DNA of 64,000 nucleotides from an uncultured Lachnospiraceae bacterium (GTDB taxonomy: Bacteria > Bacillota > Clostridia > Lachnospirales > Lachnospiraceae): positions 62,001 through 126,000 of the forward strand of contig CADBEN010000005.1 in assembly GCA_902793685.1 (NCBI GenBank), given 5' to 3'. The notes under the pieces were generated by a model. The model had not been told where the DNA came from, searched no databases, and worked only from the letters and a program-made list of their open reading frames with translations. Positions 42,854 through 51,150 of this stretch are shown piece by piece. Numbering within the stretch: the first letter of the stretch is position 1; the number at the start of each line of letters is the position of its first letter. The translations under genes were made by a program, and so were the position numbers.

Positions 42854-44059
42854 ATGACATATCCCTGCAAAGTACATATCAGAAAAGGCGAGGCCCGCGC
42901 CTTCAAGAGCGGCGGGGCCTGGATCTATGACAATGAGGTGGCGTCGGTCGAGGGTCCCTTTGAGAACGGGGACTTTGTGACGGTTCTGGACCACGACGGC
43001 TGGCCGCTGGGAAACGGATTTATCAATATCAACTCAAAGCTCCGCGTCCGGATGATGACGCGCGACACAGAGCAGATGATCGACGACGCGTTCCTTAAGA
43101 AGCGTCTCCGGGACGCATGGGAGTACCGGAAGCGTGTCATCGACACCGGCTGCTGCCGTGTGGTCTTCGGTGAGGCGGATTTCCTGCCGGGACTGACCAT
43201 CGACAAGTTCGGGGACGTCCTGGTGGTCGAGAGCCTGGCCCTGGGCATGGACCGGCACAAGGAAAAGGTCCTGGAACTCCTCAAGGGCATCCTGGAGGAG
43301 GACGGCATCCATGTCCGCGGAGTCTACGAGCGGAGCGACGCGAAGGAACGCCTGAAGGAAGGCATGGAGCGCGTCAGCGGCTTCCTGGGGGAATCCTTCG
43401 ACACCAATGTGGAGATCGTCGAGAACGGCGTCCGATTCCTGGTCGACGTGAAGAACGGCCAGAAGACCGGGTACTTTCTGGACCAGAAGCTGAACCGGCT
43501 TGCCATGCAGCGCATCTGCCGCGGACAGCGGGTCCTGGACTGCTTTACCCACACCGGATCCTTTGCCCTGAACGCGGGCCTTGCCGGCGCATCGGAGGTC
43601 CTCGGCGTGGACGCGTCGGAGACCGGCATCCTGCAGGCGGAGGAAAACGCCCGGCTCAACGGGCTGGAGGACCGGGTGAAATTCCGGACGGCGGATGTGT
43701 TCGAGCTGCTTCCTGAACTGGAGGCGGCGGGAGAGCAGTATGACGTCGTGATCCTGGATCCGCCCGCATTCACCAAGTCCAGAGAGACCATCAAACGCGC
43801 CGTGAAGGGCTACCGGGAGATCAATCTCCGGGGCATGCGGCTCGTGAAGGACGGCGGATATCTGGCGACCTGTTCCTGTTCCCACTTCATGGACCAGGAG
43901 CTGTTCGCGAAGACCATCCGCGAGGCAGCGCAGGGCGCCCGCAGGCGGCTGCGCCAGGTCTCGTTTTCGACCCAGGCGCCGGATCACCCGATCCTCTGGG
44001 CCGCGGGAGAAACTTACTACCTGAAATTTTTCATTTTCCAGGTCGTGTCGGAGCACTGA
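42854..44059 (+). CDS. rlmI: Class I SAM-dependent 23S rRNA methyltransferase (RlmI-like)
   Basis: A 401-residue RNA methyltransferase. An N-terminal PUA domain (~1-80, KVHIRKGEARAFKSGGAWIY) precedes a linker domain and a Rossmann methyltransferase domain. The SAM motifs are VLDCFTHTGSFALNAG and GVDASETGI, and the catalytic region holds VILDPPAFTKSRE and TCSCSHFMD, with the Cys used by 5-methylcytosine enzymes. It matches RlmI, which methylates C1962 of 23S rRNA; the exact position is by family only. It starts a tight run of housekeeping genes, with hisH 19 bases downstream. Confidence 0.88.
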   Translation: MTYPCKVHIRKGEARAFKSGGAWIYDNEVASVEGPFENGDFVTVLDHDGWPLGNGFININSKLRVRMMTRDTEQMIDDAFLKKRLRDAWEYRKRVIDTGCCRVVFGEADFLPGLTIDKFGDVLVVESLALGMDRHKEKVLELLKGILEEDGIHVRGVYERSDAKERLKEGMERVSGFLGESFDTNVEIVENGVRFLVDVKNGQKTGYFLDQKLNRLAMQRICRGQRVLDCFTHTGSFALNAGLAGASEVLGVDASETGILQAEENARLNGLEDRVKFRTADVFELLPELEAAGEQYDVVILDPPAFTKSRETIKRAVKGYREINLRGMRLVKDGGYLATCSCSHFMDQELFAKTIREAAQGARRRLRQVSFSTQAPDHPILWAAGETYYLKFFIFQVVSEH

Positions 44060-44078
44060 CCGCCTGCAGGAGAGACAA

Positions 44079-44702
44079 ATGGTTGCATTGATCGATTATG
44101 ACGCGGGGAACCTTTACTCCGCGGAAAAAGCGCTGCGGGCGCTGGGATGTGATCCTGAAGTGACCAGCGATCCGGACATCATCATCCGCGCGGACAAGGT
44201 CATCGTGCCGGGGCAGGGAGACTTCCTGGACTGCATGCAGAACCTGGAACGCTTCGGCCTGATCCCGGTGCTGAAGGAAGTCGCGGCCCGCGGCACGCCT
44301 TATCTCGGCATCTGTGTCGGACACCAGCTGCTGTTCGAATCCAGCGAGGAAGGCATGGAGAAGAACGGCGGAAAGCCGGTGCCGGGTCTCGGGATCCTGA
44401 AGGGAAAGATCCTTCGCATCCCGGATTTCCCGGGGCAGAAGATTCCCCATATGGGCTGGAACAGCCTTTCGATCCGCCCGGGCAGCCGGCTCCTCCGGGG
44501 CATTCCGGACGGGAGCTATGCTTACTTTGTGCATTCCTACTATGCCGAGGCGGAAGACAGGGACGATGTTGCCGCGACTACGGAGTACGGCGTCCGGATC
44601 GACGCCATCGCCGAGCGGGGCAATGTGTTCGGTACCCAGTTCCACCCGGAAAAGAGCTCAGCCACCGGGCTGAAGATCCTGAAGAACTTCCTGGAACTCT
44701 GA
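44079..44702 (+). CDS. hisH: Imidazole glycerol phosphate synthase, glutaminase subunit
   Basis: A 207-residue class I glutamine amidotransferase subunit that supplies ammonia to HisF in histidine synthesis. The triad is complete, with Cys79 ([11 protein letters not shown]), His189 and Glu191 (TQFHPEKSS). The PGQGDF oxyanion region (PGVG in many homologues) is present. The start follows CAGGAGAG. Only hisH and hisF of the pathway lie here, so the remaining his genes are elsewhere. Confidence 0.96.
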   Translation: MVALIDYDAGNLYSAEKALRALGCDPEVTSDPDIIIRADKVIVPGQGDFLDCMQNLERFGLIPVLKEVAARGTPYLGICVGHQLLFESSEEGMEKNGGKPVPGLGILKGKILRIPDFPGQKIPHMGWNSLSIRPGSRLLRGIPDGSYAYFVHSYYAEAEDRDDVAATTEYGVRIDAIAERGNVFGTQFHPEKSSATGLKILKNFLEL

Positions 44703-44741
44703 GGCGCGGCTGAACGCTGAATTCTGCAGAGGAGGCTATCC

Positions 44742-45536
44742 TTGCTGACAAAACGAATCATTCCCTGCCTGGACGTGAACAACGGCCGGGTCGTGAAGGG
44801 AGTCAATTTTGTAAACTTAAGGGATGCGGGCGATCCTGTCGAAATCGCCGCGGCATATGACAAGGCCGGCGCGGACGAGCTGGTGTTTCTGGACATTACT
44901 GCGTCCAGCGATGACCGGGAGACGGTCATCGACATGGTGGAACGGGTCGCAAGCCAGATCTTCATCCCGTTCACTGTCGGCGGCGGCATCCGGACCGTCG
45001 CGGATTTCCGGCGTCTGCTTCGCGCGGGCGCGGACAAGATCTCGGTGAATTCCGCGGCCATCAACCGCCCGGAGCTCATCCGGGAGGCGGCGGAGAAATT
45101 CGGCCGCCAGTGCGTGGTCGTCGCCATCGATGCCCGCAGAAGGCCGGACGGTTCCGGCTGGAACGTATTTAAGAACGGCGGCCGGATCGATACCGGGCTG
45201 GACGCCCTGGAGTGGGCGGCTGAGGCGGACCGTCTCGGCGCGGGAGAGATCCTGCTGACCTCCATGGACGGAGACGGCACGAAGGCCGGCTATGACTGTG
45301 AACTGACCGCGCGGATCGCTGAGACCGTGTCGGTGCCTGTGATCGCTTCCGGCGGCGCGGGAACCATGGAGCACTTCTATGACGCGCTGACCGTCGGTAA
45401 GGCGGACGCGGCGCTGGCGGCGTCGCTGTTCCATTACCGGGAGCTTGAGATCCGGGATCTCAAGCGCTACCTGAGCGGCCGCGGACTGCCCATGCGGATC
45501 ACGGAGCCGGACGGAAGCATGCCTGCGGGCACTTAA
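44742..45536 (+). CDS. hisF: Imidazole glycerol phosphate synthase, cyclase subunit
   Basis: A 264-residue (beta/alpha)8 barrel that closes the imidazole ring, giving IGP and AICAR. The catalytic aspartates are Asp11 ([11 protein letters not shown]) and the one in VVVAIDARR (~130), and the phosphate-binding loops VGGGIRT and [11 protein letters not shown] are intact. Translation starts at a TTG after AGAGGAGG. The 39-base gap to hisH and shared strand support co-expression of the heterodimer. Confidence 0.96.
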   Translation: MLTKRIIPCLDVNNGRVVKGVNFVNLRDAGDPVEIAAAYDKAGADELVFLDITASSDDRETVIDMVERVASQIFIPFTVGGGIRTVADFRRLLRAGADKISVNSAAINRPELIREAAEKFGRQCVVVAIDARRRPDGSGWNVFKNGGRIDTGLDALEWAAEADRLGAGEILLTSMDGDGTKAGYDCELTARIAETVSVPVIASGGAGTMEHFYDALTVGKADAALAASLFHYRELEIRDLKRYLSGRGLPMRITEPDGSMPAGT

Positions 45537-45555
45537 GTTCCGGGAGAGGAGCAGC

Positions 45556-46230
45556 ATGGCGGCAATCAGCAATGACTGGCTTCCGGCGCTGAGACCGGAA
45601 TTCGGGAAGCCTTACTACAGAGAACTGTACAGCTTCATTAATCAGGAATATGCGACCCGGACGGTCTATCCGCCGGCGGACCGGATCTTTGAAGCATTGC
45701 ACCTCACACCTCTGCATGAGGTCAAAGTTGTCATTCTGGGACAGGACCCGTACCATGAGCCGGATCAGGCTCACGGGCTGTCCTTTTCCGTGATGCCCGG
45801 GGTCCAGATCCCGCCGTCCCTCGCCAACATCTACCGCGAGCTTCACAGCGATCTCGGATGCAGGATCCCGAACAACGGATATCTGAAAAAATGGGCTGAC
45901 CAGGGCGTGCTCCTTCTGAACACGCTTCTTACCGTGCGCGCCCATGCAGCCTTTTCCCACCAGGGAAAGGGCTGGGAGCAGTTTACGGACGCGATCATCC
46001 GCGCGGTCAACGCGGAGGACCGCCCGGTGGTGTTCCTGCTCTGGGGGCGTCCCGCACAGGCAAAGAGAAGCATGCTGGACAACCCGAAGCATCTTGTGCT
46101 GACAGCGCCGCATCCCTCGCCGCTTTCCGCGAACCGCGGCTTTTTCGGCTGCCGGCATTTCTCTAAAACGAATGATTATCTGCGGGCCGCAGGCATTACG
46201 CCCATCGACTGGCAGATCGAAGATATCTGA
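45556..46230 (+). CDS. ung: Uracil-DNA glycosylase
   Basis: A 224-residue family 1 uracil-DNA glycosylase that removes uracil from DNA to start base-excision repair. The water-activating Asp64 lies in ILGQDPYHEPDQAHGLSFSV, and the uracil and DNA-binding loop HPSPLSANRGFFG is complete. Length is typical. The start follows GGGAGAGGAGC, 19 bases after hisF. It is followed with eight bases by uppP. Confidence 0.97.
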   Translation: MAAISNDWLPALRPEFGKPYYRELYSFINQEYATRTVYPPADRIFEALHLTPLHEVKVVILGQDPYHEPDQAHGLSFSVMPGVQIPPSLANIYRELHSDLGCRIPNNGYLKKWADQGVLLLNTLLTVRAHAAFSHQGKGWEQFTDAIIRAVNAEDRPVVFLLWGRPAQAKRSMLDNPKHLVLTAPHPSPLSANRGFFGCRHFSKTNDYLRAAGITPIDWQIEDI

Positions 46231-46238
46231 GGAAAAGC

Positions 46239-47072
46239 ATGAGTATCCTTGAAATACTGAAAGTCATTGTCCTCGGCATGGTCGAGGGCTTTACGGAGTG
46301 GCTCCCCATCAGTTCCACCGGACACCTGATCCTGGTCGAGGATCTGATCCGGCCGGAGGTATCGGCGGAGTTTATGGAAATGTTCCGCGTCGTGATCCAG
46401 CTCGGCGCGATCCTGGCGGTGGTCGTTATGTATTTCCGCCGCCTGAATCCCTTTGATCCCGGAAAATCCCGGCGGCAGAGAGCGGCCACCTGGCAGCTGT
46501 GGATGAAGATCCTGATCGCCTGTCTTCCCGCGGCCATTCTGGGCTTCCTTCTGGACGACTGGCTGGACGAGCATCTGTTCAACGGTTTTGTCGTGGCGCT
46601 GATGCTGGTCCTTTACGGCATCCTGTTTCTGGTCATCGAGAACCGGAACCGGTTCCGCCAGCCGGTCATCACGAAGATGCCGGAGATGAACTGGCAGATC
46701 GCGCTGTATATCGGCATGTTCCAGTGCCTCGCGCTGATCCCGGGGACTTCCCGCTCCGGCGCGACGATCCTGGGGGCCATGCTGATGGGCTGTTCCCGGA
46801 AGGTATCCGCGGAGTTTTCCTTCTTCCTGGGCATTCCGGTCATGCTGGGCGCCAGCGTTCTGAAGATCGCGAAATTCGGCTTTCATTTCACCGGCGCCGA
46901 GTTCTTTTACCTGATCCTCGGCATGGTGGTGGCATTCATTGTGTCTGTCTATTCGATCCGCTTCCTGCTTGGCTGGATCCGGAAGAATGATTTCAAGCCC
47001 TTCGGTTATTACCGGATCGTGTTCGGCGTGATCGTCCTGATCTGGTACGGGATCTCCAGTTTGGTGGCCTGA
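46239..47072 (+). CDS. uppP: Undecaprenyl-diphosphatase (UppP/BacA)
   Basis: A 277-residue membrane enzyme that dephosphorylates undecaprenyl diphosphate, recycling the lipid carrier for peptidoglycan synthesis. Both catalytic motifs are intact, EGFTEWLPISSTGHLILVED and PGTSRSGATILGAML, among about eight membrane helices. BacA overexpression gives bacitracin resistance in other species. The start is eight bases after ung with GAGGAAAAG as ribosome site. Co-oriented with the CPBP and glycosyltransferase genes, it may be part of an envelope group. Confidence 0.96.
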   Translation: MSILEILKVIVLGMVEGFTEWLPISSTGHLILVEDLIRPEVSAEFMEMFRVVIQLGAILAVVVMYFRRLNPFDPGKSRRQRAATWQLWMKILIACLPAAILGFLLDDWLDEHLFNGFVVALMLVLYGILFLVIENRNRFRQPVITKMPEMNWQIALYIGMFQCLALIPGTSRSGATILGAMLMGCSRKVSAEFSFFLGIPVMLGASVLKIAKFGFHFTGAEFFYLILGMVVAFIVSVYSIRFLLGWIRKNDFKPFGYYRIVFGVIVLIWYGISSLVA

Positions 47073-47083
47073 GAAGGAGCGCG

Positions 47084-47944
47084 ATGAAAAGATTCTGGAA
47101 ATTCCTGTTCCTGTGCGCGGTACCCTTTCTCATCTATTTTACGATCGAGAACGTACTGGTCGGGCTGGTGGAGATCCTCCGGCCGGAGCTCTGGGACGTG
47201 CCTGAGTTTCCGCTGGCAGCGACAGCAGTCATGGACCTGCTTACCATCCCCCTTCTTTTCGGGATCTACCGGGCGGACGGTGTCCGGGGACAGAGACCTC
47301 CGGACAGGAGCGCGGCGACGGGATGGCGGCTGTATCTGATCTCCGCAGTCAGTTTTGTCGGCATCTATCTGGCGGTCAACATGCTTCTGGATGTCTTCGG
47401 CATTGCCTGGAACGATGAAGATTTTCAGGAGATCAGCGAGAGCATTGAGAGCGTCTCCCCGGGACTGCAGCTCCTGACCGCAGGGATCATCGGCCCCGTG
47501 ATGGAGGAGCTTCTGTTCCGCGGCCTTCTGCTCAGGAGAACGGAGAAGGCAGTGGGGCCCCGGGGGGCGATGCTTCTGTCCTCATTTCTGTTCGGCCTGT
47601 TCCACGGGAATCTCACCCAGGGTCTTGCGGCAGCCCTTCTCGGGATCTTTCTGGGAACTGCCTATCTCTGCACGGACAGTCTGCTGTTCCCGGTCCTGAT
47701 GCATGCTGCCGCAAACTGTACGGCGGTCCTTATGGGAGTGCCGGCAGCGGCGGAGGTGCTGGATTCAGATCTGTTTTATCTTTTGATTCCCTGTTTCTGC
47801 GCGGCGGCGCTGGGCGTGTTCCTGCGGATGTACGCGGAGCCCTTCCGGCAGCTTGGAGAACGGTGGCGCAGGAGCCGGGAGGAAGAAATAATATGGCTTC
47901 CGGCGGAAGAGATGCCGGAAGAAGACAAAGGAGAAATGAAATGA
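47084..47944 (+). CDS. CPBP family intramembrane metalloprotease
   Basis: A 286-residue membrane protein with about eight hydrophobic helices. The CPBP/ABI motifs are present: MEELLFRGLLLRR (EExxxR) and LFGLFHGN (FxxxH), with a third, HAAANC, near the end. These residues bind the metal in intramembrane prenyl-protease-like enzymes. Its stop overlaps the ATG of the glycosyltransferase gene (ATGA), so the two are translationally coupled. The C-terminal ~30 residues are acidic and soluble (ELLPAEEMPEEDKG-like). Substrate unknown. Confidence 0.88.
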   Translation: MKRFWKFLFLCAVPFLIYFTIENVLVGLVEILRPELWDVPEFPLAATAVMDLLTIPLLFGIYRADGVRGQRPPDRSAATGWRLYLISAVSFVGIYLAVNMLLDVFGIAWNDEDFQEISESIESVSPGLQLLTAGIIGPVMEELLFRGLLLRRTEKAVGPRGAMLLSSFLFGLFHGNLTQGLAAALLGIFLGTAYLCTDSLLFPVLMHAAANCTAVLMGVPAAAEVLDSDLFYLLIPCFCAAALGVFLRMYAEPFRQLGERWRRSREEEIIWLPAEEMPEEDKGEMK

Positions 47945-48960
47945 AACTTCTGAGTATTGCAGTACCGTGCTACAACAGCGCGGCCTATATGGACCACTGC
48001 ATCGAAACACTTCTGCACGGGGGCGAGGACGTCGAGATCCTGATCGTGGACGATGGTTCTGTCAAGGACAACACGGCGGAGATCGCGGATTCCTATCAGG
48101 AAAAATATCCCACCATCTGCAGAGCAATCCACCAGGAAAACGGCGGTCACGGCAGCGCTGTCTGCACCGGCCTTGAGAACGCCGCCGGCGTATTCTTCAA
48201 GGTGGTGGACTCGGACGACTGGGTCGACGAGGAAGCCTATGACAGGATCCTCGAGACCATCCGCAGGTTTGTGGAGAGCAACGAGCAGCTGGATCTTCTG
48301 ATCAGCAACTTTGTCTACGAGAAGGAGGGCGCGGCCCACAAGAAGGTCATGCGCTACCGCCATGTCCTGCCGAAGGAACAGCTGATCGGGTGGGACGACA
48401 TCGGCCGCTTCCACATCGGCCAGTACATCCTCATGCACTCCGTGATCTACCGCACCCAGCTTCTGAAGGACTGCGGGCTGGAGCTGCCGAAGCACACTTT
48501 CTATGTGGACAATATCTTTGTTTATCAGCCGCTGCCTCACGTAAAGACCCTTTATTATCTGGATGTCGACTTCTACCGCTATTACATCGGCCGGGAAGAC
48601 CAGTCCGTGAACGAGAAGGTCATGATCTCGCGGATCGACCAGCAGATCCTGGTGACGAAGCTCATGCTCAGCTATTATGATCCCTACACGATCCCGGAGA
48701 AAAAGCTCCGCCGGTACATGATCAACTATCTCGACATCATGATGACCATTTGCTCTATCCTGGCGATCCGCTCCGGCACCGACGAGAACTTTGAAAAGAA
48801 GAAGGAGCTCTGGAAGCACCTCCGGGAGCTGAATTTCCGGCTCTACATGCGGATCCGTTTCGGTTTCCTGGGCCAGGCCATGAACGTGCCGGGCAAGGGC
48901 GGCCGCACTGTTTCCGTCAGCATGTACAAGCTTGCCCAGAAGATCTACGGGTTCAACTGA
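47941..48960 (+). CDS. Family 2 glycosyltransferase
   Basis: A 339-residue GT-A-fold glycosyltransferase, without membrane spans. It opens with LLSIAVPCYNSAAYMDHCIE, followed by the nucleotide-sugar motif ILIVDDGS and the metal-binding acidic motif VVDSDDWVDEEAYD. The start at 47941 overlaps the stop of the CPBP gene, and AAAGGAGAAA lies just before it; the longer frame starts inside that gene. It probably adds a sugar to a cell-envelope polymer or lipid. Donor and acceptor cannot be read. Confidence 0.92.
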   Translation: MKLLSIAVPCYNSAAYMDHCIETLLHGGEDVEILIVDDGSVKDNTAEIADSYQEKYPTICRAIHQENGGHGSAVCTGLENAAGVFFKVVDSDDWVDEEAYDRILETIRRFVESNEQLDLLISNFVYEKEGAAHKKVMRYRHVLPKEQLIGWDDIGRFHIGQYILMHSVIYRTQLLKDCGLELPKHTFYVDNIFVYQPLPHVKTLYYLDVDFYRYYIGREDQSVNEKVMISRIDQQILVTKLMLSYYDPYTIPEKKLRRYMINYLDIMMTICSILAIRSGTDENFEKKKELWKHLRELNFRLYMRIRFGFLGQAMNVPGKGGRTVSVSMYKLAQKIYGFN

Positions 48961-49028
48961 TCCGGACCTGCTTCAGATCTGCAGGTTCTGCGGATTCCTG
49001 AACGGCCTTCAAAAATGCAGAAAACTGC

Positions 49029-49057
49029 TTGACAAACAGGGCTGTATCAAATATACT
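49029..49057 (+). promoter_or_regulatory. Consensus promoter of the tRNA gene
   Basis: TTGACA (49029-49034), 17 bases and TATACT (49052-49057). A short hairpin with a GAAA loop (around 49064-49079) lies in the 5' leader before the tRNA. Confidence 0.88.
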
Positions 49058-49083
49058 GACTAGGCGTCCGAAAGGATGCTTGT

Positions 49084-49157
49084 GGCGGAATAGCTCAGTT
49101 GGCCAGAGCACTCGGTTCATACCCGGGGTGTCGAGAGTTCGAATCTCCCTTCCGCTA
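49084..49157 (+). tRNA. tRNA-Met (anticodon CAT), elongator type
   Basis: A 74-nt cloverleaf. The acceptor arms GGCGGAA and TTCCGCT pair with a G-U at position 1-72, and discriminator A follows; CCA is not encoded. The D-arm GCTC/GAGC and the anticodon stem CTCGG/CCGGG enclose the loop TTCATAC. The T-arm GAGAG/CTCCC around TTCGAAT has one A-C mismatch. The body resembles elongator tRNA-Met. It lacks the initiator's C1-A72 mismatch and GGG/CCC anticodon stem. Confidence 0.93.
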
Positions 49158-49166
49158 CTTTTTTAT

Positions 49167-49202
49167 GCCCGGAACCGTTGTATGCGGTTCCGGGCTTCTT
49201 TC
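49167..49202 (+). terminator. Terminator of the tRNA gene
   Basis: A perfect 11-bp stem (49167-49177 with 49185-49195, seven-base loop) follows a T6 run and is followed by TTCTTTCT. Confidence 0.88.
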
Positions 49203-49285
49203 TATTCGCAGGCTGAGACTTCCTCAGGCCGAGGTCCCGCGGACCGGGGTTTAGAGAATGTTTACAGACATAAGGACAGCCTGTA

Positions 49286-49294
49286 TGATATACT
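49286..49294 (+). promoter_or_regulatory. Extended -10 promoter of the lipid kinase gene
   Basis: TGaTATACT fits the extended -10 motif, 46 bases ahead of the ATG. Confidence 0.55.
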
Positions 49295-49340
49295 TTTTCT
49301 GTTCAAAGCCAATCATTCGCATGGATACGGAGATCAATCG

Positions 49341-50300
49341 ATGCTTACATTCATCGTCAATCCGAATGCGGGGGGAGAAAAAGGGTATCGGATCTGGAAG
49401 CGCATGGAGCGCCGCCTGATCAAAAAGAATATCGCTTACCAGGTCCTGCTGACCGGCGGACGCGGCGAGGCCCAGGCTATCGCGGCGGAGCTGACTGCGG
49501 GTCTGAATCAGCGTGTCCGGGAGGCGGCAGGAGAGCCGGCTGAGCCGATGACGCTGGTGGCGGTGGGCGGAGACGGCATCATGAACGAGGTCATCGACGG
49601 CGTGCACCTTTCCGAGGATCTGATCCTGGGATTTATCCCGATCGGGGGGCGCAGCGATCTCGCCATGGGCCTGGGACTTCCGCGCAGGCCGGAGGCCTGT
49701 CTCAAGCGTATCCTGGAACCGAAGGAGATCCGCCGGATGGACTACGGGGTCGTGGATTACAACCGCGCGGAGCCGACTCACCGGAGATTTGCGGTAAGCT
49801 GCGGCTGCGGCTTCGACGCGGCAGTCACCCAGACCTTCCGTCGGCATGCTCTGCGGCATTTCACCGGGATCCCCGTGCTGTACAAGTTCAGGAAATTCTT
49901 CCTGTCCTTCCATTGCCTTCTGCAGACCAGACCCACCAAGGGCTATCTGGTCCTGGACGAGGAGCGGAGGATCGAACTGAACCATATCTTCCTGCTTTCC
50001 GCCCTGATCCAGCCGACGGAAGGCGGCGGAATGCACCTTGCGCCGGGCGCGCAGAACACGGACGGGGAGATGACGGTCACGATCCTGCACAACCGCAGCA
50101 AGGTCCAGCTGTTCCGGGTCCTGATGACGTCCCTGTTCCGGAACCCCACAAATTACGCCGGGGTCAGAAGCTACAGCTGCAGAGATCTTTCCGTGTATCT
50201 GGAAGAGCCGATGCCTATGCAGACGGACGGAGAGTTCTGCGGAATGCACGCGGAGTACAATATCCGCTGCGTGCGGCAGAAGATCCGGATCATCTGCTGA
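49341..50300 (+). CDS. Diacylglycerol kinase-family lipid kinase with altered motif
   Basis: A 319-residue DagK/YegS-family lipid kinase. The N-terminus FIVNPNAGGEKG and the nucleotide-binding VGGDGIMNEVIDG are recognisable. The next loop, usually GTGNDFAR or close to it, reads GGRSDLAMGLGL, so the Asn is replaced by Ser and the first GT is changed. The C-terminal beta domain is present (MHLAPGAQNTDGEMTV). The start at 49341 follows GGAGATC; the frame is open upstream, but that region is the tRNA gene. It likely phosphorylates diacylglycerol or a related lipid, with the caveat of the changed motif. Confidence 0.85.
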   Translation: MLTFIVNPNAGGEKGYRIWKRMERRLIKKNIAYQVLLTGGRGEAQAIAAELTAGLNQRVREAAGEPAEPMTLVAVGGDGIMNEVIDGVHLSEDLILGFIPIGGRSDLAMGLGLPRRPEACLKRILEPKEIRRMDYGVVDYNRAEPTHRRFAVSCGCGFDAAVTQTFRRHALRHFTGIPVLYKFRKFFLSFHCLLQTRPTKGYLVLDEERRIELNHIFLLSALIQPTEGGGMHLAPGAQNTDGEMTVTILHNRSKVQLFRVLMTSLFRNPTNYAGVRSYSCRDLSVYLEEPMPMQTDGEFCGMHAEYNIRCVRQKIRIIC

Positions 50301-50331
50301 CGGCGGAAAACAAACTGAAAACCGGAAAAAG

Positions 50332-50362
50332 ACCGGCGCGGAACCGTTCCGCGCCGGTATTC
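50332..50362 (+). terminator. Probable terminator after the lipid kinase gene
   Basis: A 12-bp GC-rich stem (50332-50343 with 50347-50358) is followed by only a weak T-rich stretch (ATTCTCTC). Confidence 0.65.
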
Positions 50363-50412
50363 TCTCAGAGGGAGACGATCCCGCTGAGATAAACGGAGAA
50401 GGAGAATGAGAT

Positions 50413-50907
50413 ATGCGGATCGGACACGGATATGACGTGCACAGAGTCACGGAAGGACGGAAGATGATCATCGGCGGCGTGGAGATCCCTTATGAGAAGG
50501 GGCTTCTGGGCCACTCGGATGCAGACGTGCTGCTGCACGCGGTGACGGACGCCCTGCTCGGCGCGGCGGCCCTCGGCGACATCGGCCGCCATTTTCCCGA
50601 CACGGATCCCCGCTACAAGGGGATCGACAGCAGGATCCTGATCCGGCATGCGGTGAAGCTTCTTGCGGAACTGGGATACCGGGCGGAGAACGTGGACGCC
50701 ACGGTGATCGCGCAGAAACCGAAGCTTGCGCCGTACATCGACCGCATGAAGGAGAATATCGCGGCGGATCTCGGCGTCGATCCGGACCGGGTGAACGTGA
50801 AGGCCACCACCGAGGAGCGGCTGGGCTTCACCGGCCGGGAGGAAGGCATCGCGGCCCACGCCGTCTGCCTGATCGAAAAGGCGGATAACTCAGGGGGTGC
50901 CGATTGA
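50413..50907 (+). CDS. ispF: 2-C-methyl-D-erythritol 2,4-cyclodiphosphate synthase
   Basis: A 164-residue trimeric enzyme of the MEP isoprenoid pathway. The metal ligands Asp8, His10 (GYDVHR) and His42 (LLHAVTD), the substrate loop LLGHSDADV and the C-terminal [22 protein letters not shown] are intact. It forms the cyclic diphosphate using Zn2+ and cleaves CMP. The start follows GAGAAGGAG. It makes precursor for the undecaprenyl lipid that uppP recycles. An extended -10 and a palindromic element follow. Confidence 0.97.
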   Translation: MRIGHGYDVHRVTEGRKMIIGGVEIPYEKGLLGHSDADVLLHAVTDALLGAAALGDIGRHFPDTDPRYKGIDSRILIRHAVKLLAELGYRAENVDATVIAQKPKLAPYIDRMKENIAADLGVDPDRVNVKATTEERLGFTGREEGIAAHAVCLIEKADNSGGAD

Positions 50908-50916
50908 CGCGGAATC

Positions 50917-50925
50917 TGATATAAT
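50917..50925 (+). promoter_or_regulatory. Extended -10 promoter of cysS
   Basis: TGaTATAAT is an exact extended -10 element. Transcription would start near 50932, so the cysS mRNA leader would begin with the palindromic element at 50930-51084. Confidence 0.65.
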
Positions 50926-50929
50926 GAAT

Positions 50930-51084
50930 ACTATTCATCACCCCGGAATTGCGGACAGCAATGATCCGGAGAGCTTGCTGTCCGGATCATTGCTGTCCGC
51001 AATTCCGAGGCGGTCAAGGCGCGAAGCGCCTCTGACCGCCGACAACGAGGGGCGCGAAGCGACCCGAGTCCGGGTGATGATAGT
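50930..51084. repeat. 155-nt palindromic element with terminal inverted repeats (REP/MITE-like)
   Basis: Terminal arms ACTAT(T)CATCACCC (50930-50943) and GGGTGATGATAGT (51072-51084) pair with one bulge. Inside is a perfect 27-bp inverted repeat (50944-50970 with 50981-51007, ten-base loop). A second hairpin (51009-51022 with 51026-51040) has a GAA loop and one bulge, and a third contains another GCGAAGC mini-hairpin. The 27-bp arms read the same on both strands, giving matching false peptides. It lies between ispF and cysS. Confidence 0.85.
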
Positions 51085-51150
51085 GAAAAGAGTTTTGTGA
51101 CAGCCGGAGCTGCTTCCGGCCGCAGAGACCAGAAACGGAAAGGATACATT

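Noticed and set aside
49084..49157. Initiator tRNA or tRNA-Ile2 (both can have a CAT anticodon).
   Set aside because: There is no 1-72 mismatch and no GGG/CCC anticodon stem as in initiators, and the acceptor arm resembles elongator tRNA-Met rather than the tRNA-Ile2 body. Ile2 is not fully excluded without a full set of genomic tRNAs.
49029..49340. N-terminal extension of the lipid kinase frame.
   Set aside because: The open frame runs through a tRNA gene and its terminator. The family N-terminus and a ribosome site place the start at 49341.
50930..51150. T-box riboswitch ahead of cysS.
   Set aside because: The conserved GGGTGGnACCGCG box and an alternate terminator are absent. The structure is a palindromic element instead.
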